A DNA stretch of 64,000 nt from CAVSRC01 sp963798195. GTDB lineage: Bacteria; Pseudomonadota; Alphaproteobacteria; Rhizobiales; Kaistiaceae. Location: contig CAWCSF010000010.1 in assembly GCA_963798195.1 (NCBI GenBank), positions 186,001 to 250,000 on the forward strand. Direction: 5' to 3'. Both the position numbers and the translations under genes were made by a program. Shown in pieces: positions 9,627 to 18,863 of this stretch. Position 1 is the stretch's first letter, and every line of letters starts with the position of its first letter. The notes beneath the pieces were generated by a model that made no database searches, had not been told where the DNA came from, and saw only the letters and a list, made by a program, of their open reading frames with translations.

Positions 9627-9941
9627 TCAGGCTGCCTTGCGGCTCGCCACCTTGCCCTCGATCACGCCCATGACGTCGGATTCCTTCATGATCAGGAGAT
9701 CTTCGCCGTCGATCTTCATCTCGGTGCCAGACCACTTGCCGAACAGGATGCGGTCACCAACCTTGACGTCGAGCGGGGTCAGCTTGCCTGCCTCGTCGCG
9801 GCCACCGGGGCCAACGGCGATGATTTCGCCTTCCTGGGGCTTCTCCTTGGCGGTGTCCGGAATAATGATGCCGCCTGCGGTCTTGGCTTCGGACTCGACC
9901 CGGCGTACGACCACGCGGTCGTGAAGGGGGCGGAATTTCAT
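9627..9941 (-). CDS. groS: Co-chaperonin GroES (10 kDa)
   Basis: GroES is the heptameric lid of the GroEL chamber. The protein is 104 residues from the ATG at 9941, which has GAGAGGAAG upstream. It starts MKFRPLHDRVVVRR, has the mobile loop ESEAKTAGGIIIPDTAKEKP near residues 17-36 and the conserved GDRILFGKWSGTE segment. It is the first gene of the groES-groEL operon, downstream of a CIRCE element, so repression by HrcA is expected. Confidence 0.98.
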   Translation of the reverse strand: MKFRPLHDRVVVRRVESEAKTAGGIIIPDTAKEKPQEGEIIAVGPGGRDEAGKLTPLDVKVGDRILFGKWSGTEMKIDGEDLLIMKESDVMGVIEGKVASRKAA

Positions 9942-10002
9942 GGTTTTTCTTCCTCTCTGAGCATGCGATCCGAAACGGATCGGCCGGCAATCTGGGGCTC
10001 TG

Positions 10003-10029
10003 TTAGCACTCTCATCCATTGAGTGCCAA
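10003..10029 (-). promoter_or_regulatory. CIRCE operator (HrcA binding site)
   Basis: TTAGCACTC, nine bases and GAGTGCCAA match the CIRCE consensus TTAGCACTC-N9-GAGTGCTAA with one mismatch. It lies between the groES promoter and the groES start, the usual place for HrcA to block groE transcription outside heat shock. hrcA itself is not in this window. Confidence 0.95.
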
Positions 10030-10041
10030 TGAGCGCGCCGG

Positions 10042-10069
10042 ATTTAGGAAGGCTGCGAAAGCAAGTCAA
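10042..10069 (-). promoter_or_regulatory. groES-groEL promoter
   Basis: Reading leftward, TTGACT (10069-10064) and CTAAAT (10047-10042) are spaced by 16 bases, matching a housekeeping -35/-10 pair. The expected start of transcription falls just upstream of the CIRCE element, so HrcA would sit on the first transcribed bases. Heat-shock sigma recognition is also possible because the -35 is preceded by C, giving CTTGACT-like context. Confidence 0.6.
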
Positions 10070-10238
10070 GACCCTCAACTGCGGGTTCCTGCTGCCCCGA
10101 TCTGAAGCCGGGTAACAAGGCGCGTCGGGCAAGTCCAAAAAACCGCAGAAACATCGAAGTTTATCCGATCGAATTAACCCGGCGGAAATGCGCCGGCATT
10201 AGCGTCGATCGGTCGTAACTGGCTGGTTGCGGACTTCT

Positions 10239-12245
10239 ATGCTCAAGGGATTTCTCGGTGATCGTCGCGGCAGCGTGCTGCCGACGTTTGCCATTGTTGC
10301 AGTGCCGCTTTTGCTGGCGACGGGTGGAGTCGTTGACTACACCAACGCCTATCAGGAGCGCACGATCATCCAGAACGCGCTCGACGCGGGCATTTTGGCG
10401 GCCGGCAAGAAGATCGGCCTGATGACCGACGATGAACTGCAGACCGAGGCCAACAATTTCTATCTGAGCAATATCGGCTCGAAGATCTCCCACCCGCCGG
10501 CGCTGAACACCAGCGTTGCCGTCGCGACCATCACCGGCAGCACTGAGCTGCATGTGCCAACGTACTTTCTCGGCATCATGGGGCTCAACGAAATCATCTT
10601 CAACGTCAAGTCGACCGTCACGCTTGCCATGGGCACGCTGGAAGTCGCGATGGCGCTGGATAACTCCGGCTCGATGACAGGCACGAAGATTTCGACGCTC
10701 ATCACCGCCGCCAACGATCTCACCGACAGGCTCTTCTCGCTGGGCTCCACCAGCACCAAGCCGGACCCGGTAAAGGTCGCGGTGATCCCGTTCGCGGGCT
10801 CTGTCAACGTCGGCGCGTCGAACCGCACTTCCGGCTGGATGGATACGACCGGCGTCAATCCCTACCACGGGGAGAATTTCGAGCTGGCCAGCGGGTCGCC
10901 GCCGGTCTCCACCAACTCGCCGGCGGTAAACGTCTTCTCGCTCTTCGATTCCATGAGCGGCTCCAATGGCTGGGCCGGATGCGTGGAGGAGCGTCCCGCG
11001 CCGTACGACGTGCAGGACGACGAGGCAACGATCGACACGCCGGAGACGATGTTCGTGCCGATGTTTGCGCCGGACGAGCCAGACAACTGGACCTGCTCGA
11101 CCTCGAACGGCTGCTCCAAGACCTGCAATTCGAGCGTCACCGGCTCCTCGTGCACCTCGTCGAGCGCAGGCCTGCGCTACAACGGCGCCGTGGCCGGCAA
11201 CTTCGACTACAACAACTACCTGCCCGACGCTGGTACGGCGTCGACGTGCGGCACGACGTTCACCGTGACGAAGGGAAGCCCGGGCGTCTTCACCAGCGCC
11301 AACCACGGGCTTGTCGCCGGCCAGCAGGTAACGTTCTCCACGACCGGCTCTCTCTACTCCGGCCTTACAGCCGGGACGAACTACTACGTCATCTCCTCCG
11401 GGCTCACGACCAACAGCTTCAAGGTTTCGACCAGCAGCGGGGGCAGCGCCGTCAACACCACTGGCAGCCAGTCCGGCACGCACTCGTTCATGACAAACGC
11501 CGCCTGGACCTGCAAGAACGGCAATGCCAATTGTGGCAACGGCAGCAGTGGCCAGTCCGAGCAGACTGCGCTACTCGGCCGTAACGTGACCAACAAGAAC
11601 CTCTGCAAATACGGCACGAGCAGCAACAAGGTGACGCCGGCAGCGGTCATCGTCGACATCAGCGGCTACGGTGACGACTACGCGGGCGGTCCCAACTTCC
11701 TGTGCACCACGCCGGCATTGGAGCCGCTCACCACCGTCAAGGCGACGGCCAAAGCGAAGATATCGTCGATGGTAGCCAGCGGCACCACCAACATCACCGC
11801 CGGTCTGATGTGGGGGTGGCGCGCGCTCTCGCCGACCGAGCCTTTCTCCGAAGGCCGCGCCTATACGATCAACGACAACCAGAAGATTCTCATTCTGATG
11901 ACCGACGGTCAGAATACCTACGAAGGAAACGGCAAGTTCGACGTCTCGCAGTACGGCGCGTGGGGCTACGTGTGGAAGAGCCACCTTGGCACGACGTCGA
12001 CCAACGAGAACGATGTCCAGGACAAGATGGACAGCCGGATGGCGCTCGCCTGCACCAAAATCAAGGCGGCGGGCGTCAAGATTTATACGATCGGCTTCCA
12101 GATATCGGACCAGACGACGCTTAATCTCCTGCAGGCGTGCGCCACGTCGCCGTCGATGGCCTTTCAGTCCAGCAGCACGACGGCGCTCATCGCTGCCTTC
12201 TCCGCGATCGGCGACCAGATATCGCTGCTGCGGGTGGCGCAATAG
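10239..12245 (+). CDS. TadG-like pilus-assembly protein with von Willebrand domain and inserted beta domain
   Basis: A 668-residue envelope protein. The N-terminus (DRRGSVLPTFAIVAVPLLL) is the TadE/TadG type prepilin-like membrane anchor of tight-adherence (Flp) pilus systems. A von Willebrand A domain starts near residue 135 with a complete metal-site motif DNSGSM and later LILMTDGQNTY. The vWA is interrupted by a long Ser-, Thr- and Cys-rich segment and a beta-rich module at about 11255-11495. The ATG at 10239 is preferred over a TTG four codons earlier. A second, shorter paralogue follows; both share a segment around MFVPMFAPDE. No other tad genes are near, so it is an orphan. Confidence 0.82.
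   Translation: MLKGFLGDRRGSVLPTFAIVAVPLLLATGGVVDYTNAYQERTIIQNALDAGILAAGKKIGLMTDDELQTEANNFYLSNIGSKISHPPALNTSVAVATITGSTELHVPTYFLGIMGLNEIIFNVKSTVTLAMGTLEVAMALDNSGSMTGTKISTLITAANDLTDRLFSLGSTSTKPDPVKVAVIPFAGSVNVGASNRTSGWMDTTGVNPYHGENFELASGSPPVSTNSPAVNVFSLFDSMSGSNGWAGCVEERPAPYDVQDDEATIDTPETMFVPMFAPDEPDNWTCSTSNGCSKTCNSSVTGSSCTSSSAGLRYNGAVAGNFDYNNYLPDAGTASTCGTTFTVTKGSPGVFTSANHGLVAGQQVTFSTTGSLYSGLTAGTNYYVISSGLTTNSFKVSTSSGGSAVNTTGSQSGTHSFMTNAAWTCKNGNANCGNGSSGQSEQTALLGRNVTNKNLCKYGTSSNKVTPAAVIVDISGYGDDYAGGPNFLCTTPALEPLTTVKATAKAKISSMVASGTTNITAGLMWGWRALSPTEPFSEGRAYTINDNQKILILMTDGQNTYEGNGKFDVSQYGAWGYVWKSHLGTTSTNENDVQDKMDSRMALACTKIKAAGVKIYTIGFQISDQTTLNLLQACATSPSMAFQSSSTTALIAAFSAIGDQISLLRVAQ
11255..11495 (+). 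other. Inserted beta-sandwich-like module inside TadG1
   Basis: About 80 residues beginning FTVTKGSPGVFTSANHG and including VAGQQVTFSTTG, TAGTNYYVISSG and TNSFKVSTS. The pattern of an entry strand, a value passing through a gap and a choice of outcome resembles the short FCCH-like modules seen in phage tail and fibre proteins and in some adhesins. The neighbouring TadG paralogue lacks it, so it looks like an insertion into the vWA domain. Assignment of the fold is from memory of the motif only. Confidence 0.5.
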
Positions 12246-12269
12246 GGTCTGCGGGGGACGCACCACCGG

Positions 12270-12285
12270 CCGTCCTGAAGGACGG
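12270..12285. terminator. Hairpin between the two TadG genes
   Basis: CCGTCC-TGAA-GGACGG forms a perfect six-base-pair stem with a stable tetraloop 25 bases after the first TadG stop. No T run follows, so it may be a weak terminator or an mRNA-stabilising stem between two co-transcribed genes. Confidence 0.4.
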
Positions 12286-12378
12286 TCCCGCCGAATTCCA
12301 CCCCGCCGGTTTACCTTATCGAAACCCGCGTCCGCCTATTCCGCATGACCAACCCGCTCCGACGCACGGGGAATTGTC

Positions 12379-13966
12379 ATGCTTCGTCGGTTTCTGATCG
12401 ACAAACGCGGAAATATCGCGCCGATATTCGCGGTCGCTTCGCTGCCACTGTTCGCCGCTCTGGGAGCGGCCGTCGACTACAGCAACATCGTGCACGAGCG
12501 CGGCATTGTTCAGGATGCGCTCGAACTCGGCGGCGCTGGCGGCTAACCGCCTTGTCGGGCTGGAACCCGAGAGCACGGTGAAGGCGGAGGCCAGCGCCTT
12601 CTTCCAGGCGAACATCGCCGGCAAGGGAATTGCCGAGATCAAGCCTGTCATCGACATCGATTCCGGAACCGTCGATATCTCAGCCGACGTCCTCACCAAG
12701 ACATATTTCCTGGGTTTGGTTGGGATCAACGAGCAGGAGCAGCACCTCCGCGCGCGCTCCGTAGCGGGGGCGGCGACATATGAGGTCGTCATGGTCCTCG
12801 ACAATTCCGGCTCGATGGCGGGGTCGAAGATCGCGTCGCTCGAGCAGGCCGCCAAGGACCTGACCAAAGCCTTGTTCGAGGTCAACGCCTCGAACCCGAA
12901 GCCGGATCCGGTCAAGATCGGCGTGGTTCCGTTTGCGGCGGCCGTTAACGTCGGATCGCAATACGATGACGCGTCGTGGATGGATACCGACGCCGAAGCC
13001 CCCTACCATTCCGAGAATTTTGACGAGCCGACGAGCCGCTTCGATCTTTTCGACGCCCTTGAAGACGTGACCTGGCAGGGTTGCGTCGAAGCACGCCCGC
13101 ATCCGTACGACGTAGAGGACATCGCTCCGGCGAAGGCGACGCCGGCGACGATGTTCGTGCCGATGTTTGCGCCAGATGAGTCCGACGAGAATTACTTTTC
13201 CAACAACTATCTCGCAGATGACGGCGGCTCGTGCGAGTTCGCCGAAGACGGTGGCAGGGGACACGGCCGTCGGCGCCACGGCGGCAGGGGCGGGGGCGCC
13301 AACGGCACAAAGATAAGCGACCTGTCTGATGCCGAGCGGCAGGCGCTGACCTGCAAGTACGACGGCGTGAACCTGTCAGGCACCCACCACAACGGCGTCG
13401 ATCGCGGGCCCAACTACAACTGCACCGCCAATCCCTTGCAGCCGTTGTCGACGAGTCGCTCCCGGGTAGAAGCAACCCTTGGCCTGATGAAGGCCGACGG
13501 CATGACCAATATCCATGACGGTATCATGTGGGGCTGGCGGTTGCTCTCGCCCGGCAAGCCATTCACCCAAGGCCGACCCTACGGCGAGGAGGATAACCGC
13601 AAGATTCTTATCGTCATGACCGACGGCGAGAACACCTACACCTCGTACAACAATTTCAACAAGTCGATGTATGGCGCGTTCGGTTACATCGGAAAGGATC
13701 ATCTCGACACGACGTCAACCAGCAACGGCACGGTTGTCGGGAAGATGGATGACCGGACCGAGGAAGCCTGCAACAACGTCAAGGCGACGGGCGACATCAC
13801 CGTCTACACGGTCGCCTTCAAGGTCAGCAGCCAATCGACGCGCGAGATGCTTGAACGCTGCGCGTCACGATCGGACATGGCCTTCCGGTCGGACAGCAAT
13901 TCGGATCTGGTCGACACATTCGGTCAAATCGCGAAGGAAATCTCGCTTCTGCGGCTGGAGAAGTAG
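12379..13966 (+). pseudogene. TadG-like von Willebrand protein, second copy, frameshifted
   Basis: The ATG at 12379, after GGGGA, starts a TadG anchor (KRGNIAPIFAVASLPLF, then VVDYSN-like AAVDYSNIVHERG). The frame stops at 12546 after 55 residues. The rest of the protein is open in the next frame, from SAALAANRLVGLEPES to 13966. Dropping one A from GAAC at 12523-12526 restores a sequence of about 528 residues that aligns with the first TadG (its copy reads NALDAGILAAG at this point). The vWA motif DNSGSM and IVMTDGENTY are intact. An Arg-Gly-rich stretch near 13250-13300 replaces the beta module of the first copy. Most likely a one-base insertion, real or an artefact. Confidence 0.82.
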
Positions 13967-13973
13967 CGTCGCC

Positions 13974-14570
13974 CTATTCGACGATCGAGAAGGGCAGGGC
14001 GACCGTCGTCTCCTTGGCGGTGGTCGTGTCGGTCAGCGTCGTAATCAGGCGATAGTCACCGGGTTTCAACTCGGGCAGCGTCACGTCGATCGCCAGGTGG
14101 ACGGCGTGGCTCATCGTCCGGCCCTCCCAGCGCAGTCGGCCGAAATCCTCCGCCTCCGCCAGCACGATGCCGCCGGCAGTCTGAATTTCGATTCCGGCCT
14201 TGAACGTGACGGCAAATAATGAACTGCCCCCGGTGAAGCCGTAGCCGACCGGCTCGACGTAGAGCGTCGCGTCTTCGCCTGAGTGAAACGCGCCATCGTC
14301 CCGCGGTTCGTACTGCCCAAATCCCTGCACGGATTTGACGAACAGCGCCGTCCGCACCTGCAGCGGCGATTGTGCCCAGAACGCGTTGGCGGCCTTGTCG
14401 AAAGCACCCAGCGCTTCCGCAGGCTTACCCTGCTGCAGCAAATCGTCAGCGTTGGTGGCGAACTCGGTGATCTCGCCCGCCCAGGCCGAGCGCGTGGGCA
14501 GCGAAGTGGTAAACGCGACGGCGACGCCCATGAGTGCCACGACGCTTCGACGGCAAATGTCCCTGCTCAT
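13974..14570 (-). CDS. Secreted protein of unknown function
   Basis: From the ATG at 14570 (GGGGA nine bases upstream) the protein is 198 residues. It begins with a basic stretch and a hydrophobic run ending near TRSAWAGE, a plausible signal peptide cleaved at Ala-Trp-Ala, so a periplasmic location is likely. The mature part has a helical segment (TNADDLLQQGKPAEALGAFDKAA, TPR-like) and a C-terminal beta-rich half with LKPGDYRLITTLTD. I do not recognise the family. It converges on the second TadG gene eight bases away and lies 84 bases downstream of the sigma-54 regulator on the same strand. Confidence 0.7.
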   Translation of the reverse strand: MSRDICRRSVVALMGVAVAFTTSLPTRSAWAGEITEFATNADDLLQQGKPAEALGAFDKAANAFWAQSPLQVRTALFVKSVQGFGQYEPRDDGAFHSGEDATLYVEPVGYGFTGGSSLFAVTFKAGIEIQTAGGIVLAEAEDFGRLRWEGRTMSHAVHLAIDVTLPELKPGDYRLITTLTDTTTAKETTVALPFSIVE

Positions 14571-14654
14571 TGATTCCATTCCCCATTCCGTTGCCGTCCG
14601 CGCCGCCCATGATCCGACCATGGGTCGGCGGACGCAAGTACGGCCGGTGTTGCG

Positions 14655-16031
14655 TCAGGCGACGCGGGCAGTGTGCTCGTCCCACGTCTGGCGCTTCCGA
14701 TAAAGCGTCGATGGATTGAGCTCCAGCGCCGCGGCGGCGCGCGAGATGTTGCCCCCGAAAGCCGCCAGCGCGTGCTCGATGATCCGGCGCTCCTGTAGCC
14801 AATACGGCTCGATGACGGCGGTCCCAACGGACGTCGCTTCCGGTGCGCATGCCTTTGCGGCCGAGGATTGTACAACGCCGAAGGCAGCATCGTCCCCGAG
14901 CACGACAAAGCGGCGGATGGTGTTGGCGAGCTCGCGCACATTGCCGGGCCAGGAATAGGCCGCCAGGAAGTCGCGCGCGGTCGCATCAAGCGTAGCGACG
15001 GTGCGCCCCTCTTCTTCGGCGCAACGCGTGAGCAGGTATTCCGCCAGTGGCAGGACGTCTTCGCGCCGGTCCCGCAGCGGTGGAAGATGTATTGGCAGCA
15101 CATACAGGCGATAGAGCAGATCGGCCCGGAACCGACCAGCCTGCGCCTCTGCAAAGGGATCGCGGTTAGTCGCACAGACGATGCGCACGTCGACCCGCTT
15201 CAACTCCGTGCCGCCGACGCGACGCAGCGTGCCCGACTGGACGAAGCGCAGCAGCTTCGCCTGGAGGCCAAGGTCCATCTCGGCGATCTCGTCGAGGAAC
15301 AGCGTGCCGCCGTCGGCAAGTTCGGCCGCGCCGGCACGGTTCTCCGATGCACCGGTAAAGGCGCCGCGGACATGGCCGAAGATTTCGCTCTCCATCAGGT
15401 CGCGCGGGATAGCGCTGCAATTGATCGCGATGAACGGCCGTCCCTCGCCGCCCGAATGCGCGTGGATTGCTTCGGCGCAGACTTCCTTGCCCGTACCGCT
15501 TTCGCCGGTGATGAACACCGGTGCCTTCGACGGCGCCATGCGCCGGATGTTCTCATAGACGGCGCGCATTGCGGGCGCGCGGCCGATGAACCCGGCGAAG
15601 TCGGTGGTTGTGCTTCCCGGCAAAGGTTTCGTCGGCACCGCAGGCTTGGTCCCCCAGGATGCAACGGCTGCGTCGAGCCGGTCGATCAGGGCGCGGGCGC
15701 CAATCGGCTTGGGCAGGAAATCGATGGCGCCGCCTCGCATCGCGGCAATGGCAGTGGAGAGTGAGCCGCCATCGCTGGTGGCGATGAGGCGAGCGCCGCT
15801 GCGCGCCAGTTCGGGCAGGCCGGTCGGCCCGCCGATCGTGGCGAGATCGGCGATCAGAATGCTGTCGCGTGGGTCGCCCATGGCAGCGAGTGCTTCGTCG
15901 CGGCTGGCAAATGCCGTGGCGGCAAAGCGGCCGCCGGCGCCTTCGGCGATGAGCGCCGAGAGCACGCGGCGCTGACCGGGATCGGCATCCACCACGAAGA
16001 CGCCCACCGTCTGCCTTGTCGAATGAACCAC
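14655..16031 (-). CDS. Sigma-54-dependent response regulator (NtrC family)
   Basis: About 458 residues in three parts. An N-terminal receiver-like domain (VVDADPGQRRVL, IADLATIGG, LPKPIG) keeps a candidate phospho-Asp in IADLA and the conserved Lys of PKP, but is divergent. The central AAA+ domain has Walker A GESGTGKE, the sigma-54 loop GAFTGA, and Walker B GGTLFLDEIAEM. A Fis-type helix-turn-helix closes the protein (ISRAAAALELNPSTLYRKR). The start is set at a GTG at 16031; the frame stays open to 16361, but that overlaps the divergent HAD gene. No histidine kinase is adjacent, so it is an orphan regulator. Its targets are unknown. Confidence 0.9.
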   Translation of the reverse strand: MVHSTRQTVGVFVVDADPGQRRVLSALIAEGAGGRFAATAFASRDEALAAMGDPRDSILIADLATIGGPTGLPELARSGARLIATSDGGSLSTAIAAMRGGAIDFLPKPIGARALIDRLDAAVASWGTKPAVPTKPLPGSTTTDFAGFIGRAPAMRAVYENIRRMAPSKAPVFITGESGTGKEVCAEAIHAHSGGEGRPFIAINCSAIPRDLMESEIFGHVRGAFTGASENRAGAAELADGGTLFLDEIAEMDLGLQAKLLRFVQSGTLRRVGGTELKRVDVRIVCATNRDPFAEAQAGRFRADLLYRLYVLPIHLPPLRDRREDVLPLAEYLLTRCAEEEGRTVATLDATARDFLAAYSWPGNVRELANTIRRFVVLGDDAAFGVVQSSAAKACAPEATSVGTAVIEPYWLQERRIIEHALAAFGGNISRAAAALELNPSTLYRKRQTWDEHTARVA

Positions 16032-16176
16032 TGTACGGACCCCGATCCTGCCGTGGCGGCAGTACCTGTGTAACTGTGGGCGCACACGGTAAAGAAAGTG
16101 TATTCCGGCACGCCGAAGCATGTTCCGAAATGACACGGAAGCCCCTCTTGACCGCGACTTGGCGAACCCATAGGCG

Positions 16177-17064
16177 GTGCGGGTGACAAACACCGCAACG
16201 CCAGCCTTTGTGACCGGCCTGTCCGAACTTGCCACCGGGTACCGGGCGCTACTCTGCGACGTCTGGGGGGTGGTGCATGACGGCGAGCGCGCCCATCTGC
16301 CGTCCACAAAGGCTCTGTCCCGCTTTCGTGACGGCGGGGGGATAGTGCTGCTCATCACCAATGCACCGCGGCCGAAGGCCGGCGTCCAGAGCCTGTTTGA
16401 CCGGCTTGGCGTTCCCCACGACTGCTACGACGACATCATCACCTCTGGCGTGGTCGCGCGTGAAATGCTGGCGCAAAGGCCAGGTGCGCGTGTCTTCCAC
16501 GTCGGACCGGAGCGTGACCTGCCGATCTATGAGGGCCTGACGCTGTCGCTGGTTGGCGAGGACGCGTGCGAACTGATCTCGTGCACCGGCCTTTTTCACG
16601 ACGACCACGAGACGCCCGACGACTATCGGGAGAGGCTGGCGAGTTGGCATGCGCGAAAGCTGCCGATGCTTTGCGTCAATCCCGACATCGTCGTCGAGCG
16701 CGGCGACCGGTTGATCTGGTGCGCCGGCGCATTGGCCGAGCGGTACCGTGAACTTGGCGGTGAGACGATCGTTGTCGGCAAGCCCTACGCCCCAATCTAT
16801 GAAGCCGCACTCGCGCGCGTTGCCGAGATCGCTGGCGGGCCGGTAGCCAGGGATTCGGTCCTTGCCATCGGCGACGGCATCGACACGGACATCCGCGGCG
16901 CCGTCGGACAAGGCATCGACGCGCTCTTCGTCGCCAACGGCATCCATGCCGCAGTGTTCGGTGAGCGCGATGCGCCCGATCTCGCGAAGGTGCATGCCTT
17001 CCTGGCCACCGCCGGTCTCGGCGCGCACGCCGTTATCAAGCGCCTCGTTTGGAGCGCGCCGTGA
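16177..17064 (+). CDS. HAD-superfamily hydrolase, subfamily IIA (NagD-like)
   Basis: A 295-residue cytoplasmic phosphatase-fold protein of the TIGR01459 type. The N-terminal motif is LLCDVWGVVHDG and motif II is LLITNAPRP; the C-terminal metal motif is IGDGIDTDIRGA. Family members dephosphorylate sugar or nucleotide phosphates; substrate here is unknown. The frame opens with GTG at 16177 and again at 16183, and either could be the start. Its stop overlaps the start of ribF by four bases (GTGA), so the two genes are translationally coupled. It is divergent from the sigma-54 regulator. Confidence 0.9.
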   Translation: MRVTNTATPAFVTGLSELATGYRALLCDVWGVVHDGERAHLPSTKALSRFRDGGGIVLLITNAPRPKAGVQSLFDRLGVPHDCYDDIITSGVVAREMLAQRPGARVFHVGPERDLPIYEGLTLSLVGEDACELISCTGLFHDDHETPDDYRERLASWHARKLPMLCVNPDIVVERGDRLIWCAGALAERYRELGGETIVVGKPYAPIYEAALARVAEIAGGPVARDSVLAIGDGIDTDIRGAVGQGIDALFVANGIHAAVFGERDAPDLAKVHAFLATAGLGAHAVIKRLVWSAP

Positions 17065-18059
17065 CCGTCGGCCAGCGGCAGGCGCTGACGCCGTTTTCCA
17101 TCGATGCGGTGCCGGATGCGCTGAAAGGCGGCGTAGTCGCCGTCGGTAATTTCGATGGTGTGCATCGCGGTCACGCCGAGTTGCTGGGACGCGCGCAGGC
17201 GGACGCCCGGAAACTCGGCGTGCCGACGGTAGCGCTGACATTCGAGCCGCATCCGCGAACTTTCTTCCGCCCGCAGGTGCCGGTGTTCCGCCTCACGCCG
17301 ATCGACGCGAAGGTGCGCCTGCTCACCGCGCTCGGCGTCGACGGCGTCATCGTCGCCGAATTCGATCGGGCTTTCGCCAGTATCTCTGCCGAGGATTTCA
17401 TCGCGTCCGTCCTGCGCGATCGTCTCGAACTGGCGGGTGCAGCCGTTGGCTTCAATTTTCATTTCGGCCGGGGCAGGGCGGGGACGCCCGGCACATTGAA
17501 GGCGGCCGGCGAACGGCTTGGCTTCGCCGTCGACGTCGTGGCGCCGGTCGGTGAAACGGAGACGGCCCCGATCGCCTCGACCGCGATTCGCGAATTTCTT
17601 GCCGCGGGCGATGTCTCGGCCGCCAACCGACTTCTAGGCTATCGCTGGTTTGTGATCGGCGAGGTCGCCCGGGGCGCGCAGCGTGGCCGCGAACTTGGCT
17701 TCCCGACCGCCAATCTGGAACTGGCGTCGAATTGTACGCTGCGCCACGGCATCTACGCCGTGCGGCTTCAGCGGGCCGACGGCACGATCCACGACGGCGT
17801 CGCCAGCTACGGCCGCCGGCCGACTTTCGACAATGGACCGCCTCTGCTGGAGGCATTCCTGTTCGATTTCTCGAACGATCTCTACGGCGAGCGGGTCGCC
17901 GTCAGCCTTCTCGGGTGGATTCGGGCGGAAGCCAGGTTCCCCTCGGCGGATGCCCTGATTGCGGCGATGAAGGTCGATTGCGAGGCTGCACGGGCCATTT
18001 TGGCGAGTTCCGGCCCCGGAACCGCACTTGATCAGACCCTGAGCACGATTGGGCCCTGA
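17061..18059 (+). CDS. ribF: Bifunctional riboflavin kinase / FAD synthetase
   Basis: RibF makes FMN from riboflavin and then FAD. The 332-residue protein has the N-terminal nucleotidyltransferase motif GNFDGVHRGH, then FNFHFGRGRAG and STAIREFL, and the C-terminal kinase domain with GFPTANL and YGRRPTFDN. The GTG at 17061 overlaps the HAD hydrolase stop and is preferred over a TTG four codons upstream. It is coupled to the HAD gene, which may act on a flavin-pathway phosphate, though this is only inference from position. Confidence 0.96.
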   Translation: MTVGQRQALTPFSIDAVPDALKGGVVAVGNFDGVHRGHAELLGRAQADARKLGVPTVALTFEPHPRTFFRPQVPVFRLTPIDAKVRLLTALGVDGVIVAEFDRAFASISAEDFIASVLRDRLELAGAAVGFNFHFGRGRAGTPGTLKAAGERLGFAVDVVAPVGETETAPIASTAIREFLAAGDVSAANRLLGYRWFVIGEVARGAQRGRELGFPTANLELASNCTLRHGIYAVRLQRADGTIHDGVASYGRRPTFDNGPPLLEAFLFDFSNDLYGERVAVSLLGWIRAEARFPSADALIAAMKVDCEAARAILASSGPGTALDQTLSTIGP

Positions 18060-18190
18060 GCGGGCGGCAGGTTGTCGCTGTCGGTCATTTCCGATAGGAC
18101 TTGCGGCGGTTAGCCGGATTTTCGCCCGTATTGCGCGGCATGACGCGGGGCAATCATTTGCCGGGAGAGCCGGCTACGGACACGAGCTTG

Positions 18191-18841
18191 ATGACGCCTA
18201 TCTCGATTCGCTCTTATCTGACCGGCGCGACCATTGCGGCGCTGGGTTTGGCGCTGGCTGCCTGCAACGGCACCACGTATGGCACGGGCGTCTCGCCAGG
18301 CCAGCAGACGCTGGAAGACATTGCCGGCATTGCCGCCCTCGGTAGCCCGAAGAAAGATCCGATTCGTTACACGGCGCGTCCCGCTATTGTGGCGCCGCCG
18401 CCCGGCGCACCGCTACCGGTGCCGGGTTCCGAAGACCCGTCCCTGGCGGCCAATTGGCCAAAAGACCCCGACGAGCAGGCCAAGAAGTTCAAGGCCGATG
18501 TCGCAGAACGCGAGGCCCTGTGCGCGGCCAATAACACCGCGTACTACTGCCAGCAGCCGAACTTCGCGCTGCCGCCGAAGGCGCCGCCTCAGGAGCCCAA
18601 TCTCATCGCCATGCAGAAGATCGCAGGCGAGGAAGCGCACAGCAACGCGGCACAGGACGCCGCGGCGAAGAAGCTCTTCGCCGACTCCCGTGGCCTGGTT
18701 GCGGTCGACGCCGATGGCAAGCCGATCCGGCAGTATCTCAGCGATCCGCCGCCAGAGTACCGCGAGCCCGATCCCACTGCTCCGGTGGAGATCGAGAACA
18801 AGCCGGCGGTGAAGAAGAAGTTCAAGTGGCCCTGGGAATAG
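18191..18841 (+). CDS. Lipoprotein of unknown function
   Basis: The ATG at 18191 opens a 216-residue protein with a classical lipoprotein signal: a basic N-region, a hydrophobic core and the lipobox LALAAC (Cys near residue 26). The mature part is Pro- and Ala-rich (VAPPPGAPLPVPG), has AALCAANN-like and YYCQQPNF segments with two further Cys, and ends in a basic KKKFKWPWE. Frames open further upstream, but the signal peptide fits this ATG best. It is probably outer-membrane or inner-membrane anchored. I do not recognise a named family. Confidence 0.72.
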   Translation: MTPISIRSYLTGATIAALGLALAACNGTTYGTGVSPGQQTLEDIAGIAALGSPKKDPIRYTARPAIVAPPPGAPLPVPGSEDPSLAANWPKDPDEQAKKFKADVAEREALCAANNTAYYCQQPNFALPPKAPPQEPNLIAMQKIAGEEAHSNAAQDAAAKKLFADSRGLVAVDADGKPIRQYLSDPPPEYREPDPTAPVEIENKPAVKKKFKWPWE

Positions 18842-18863
18842 CCCGCGCCATCGGCGCGCGCTC

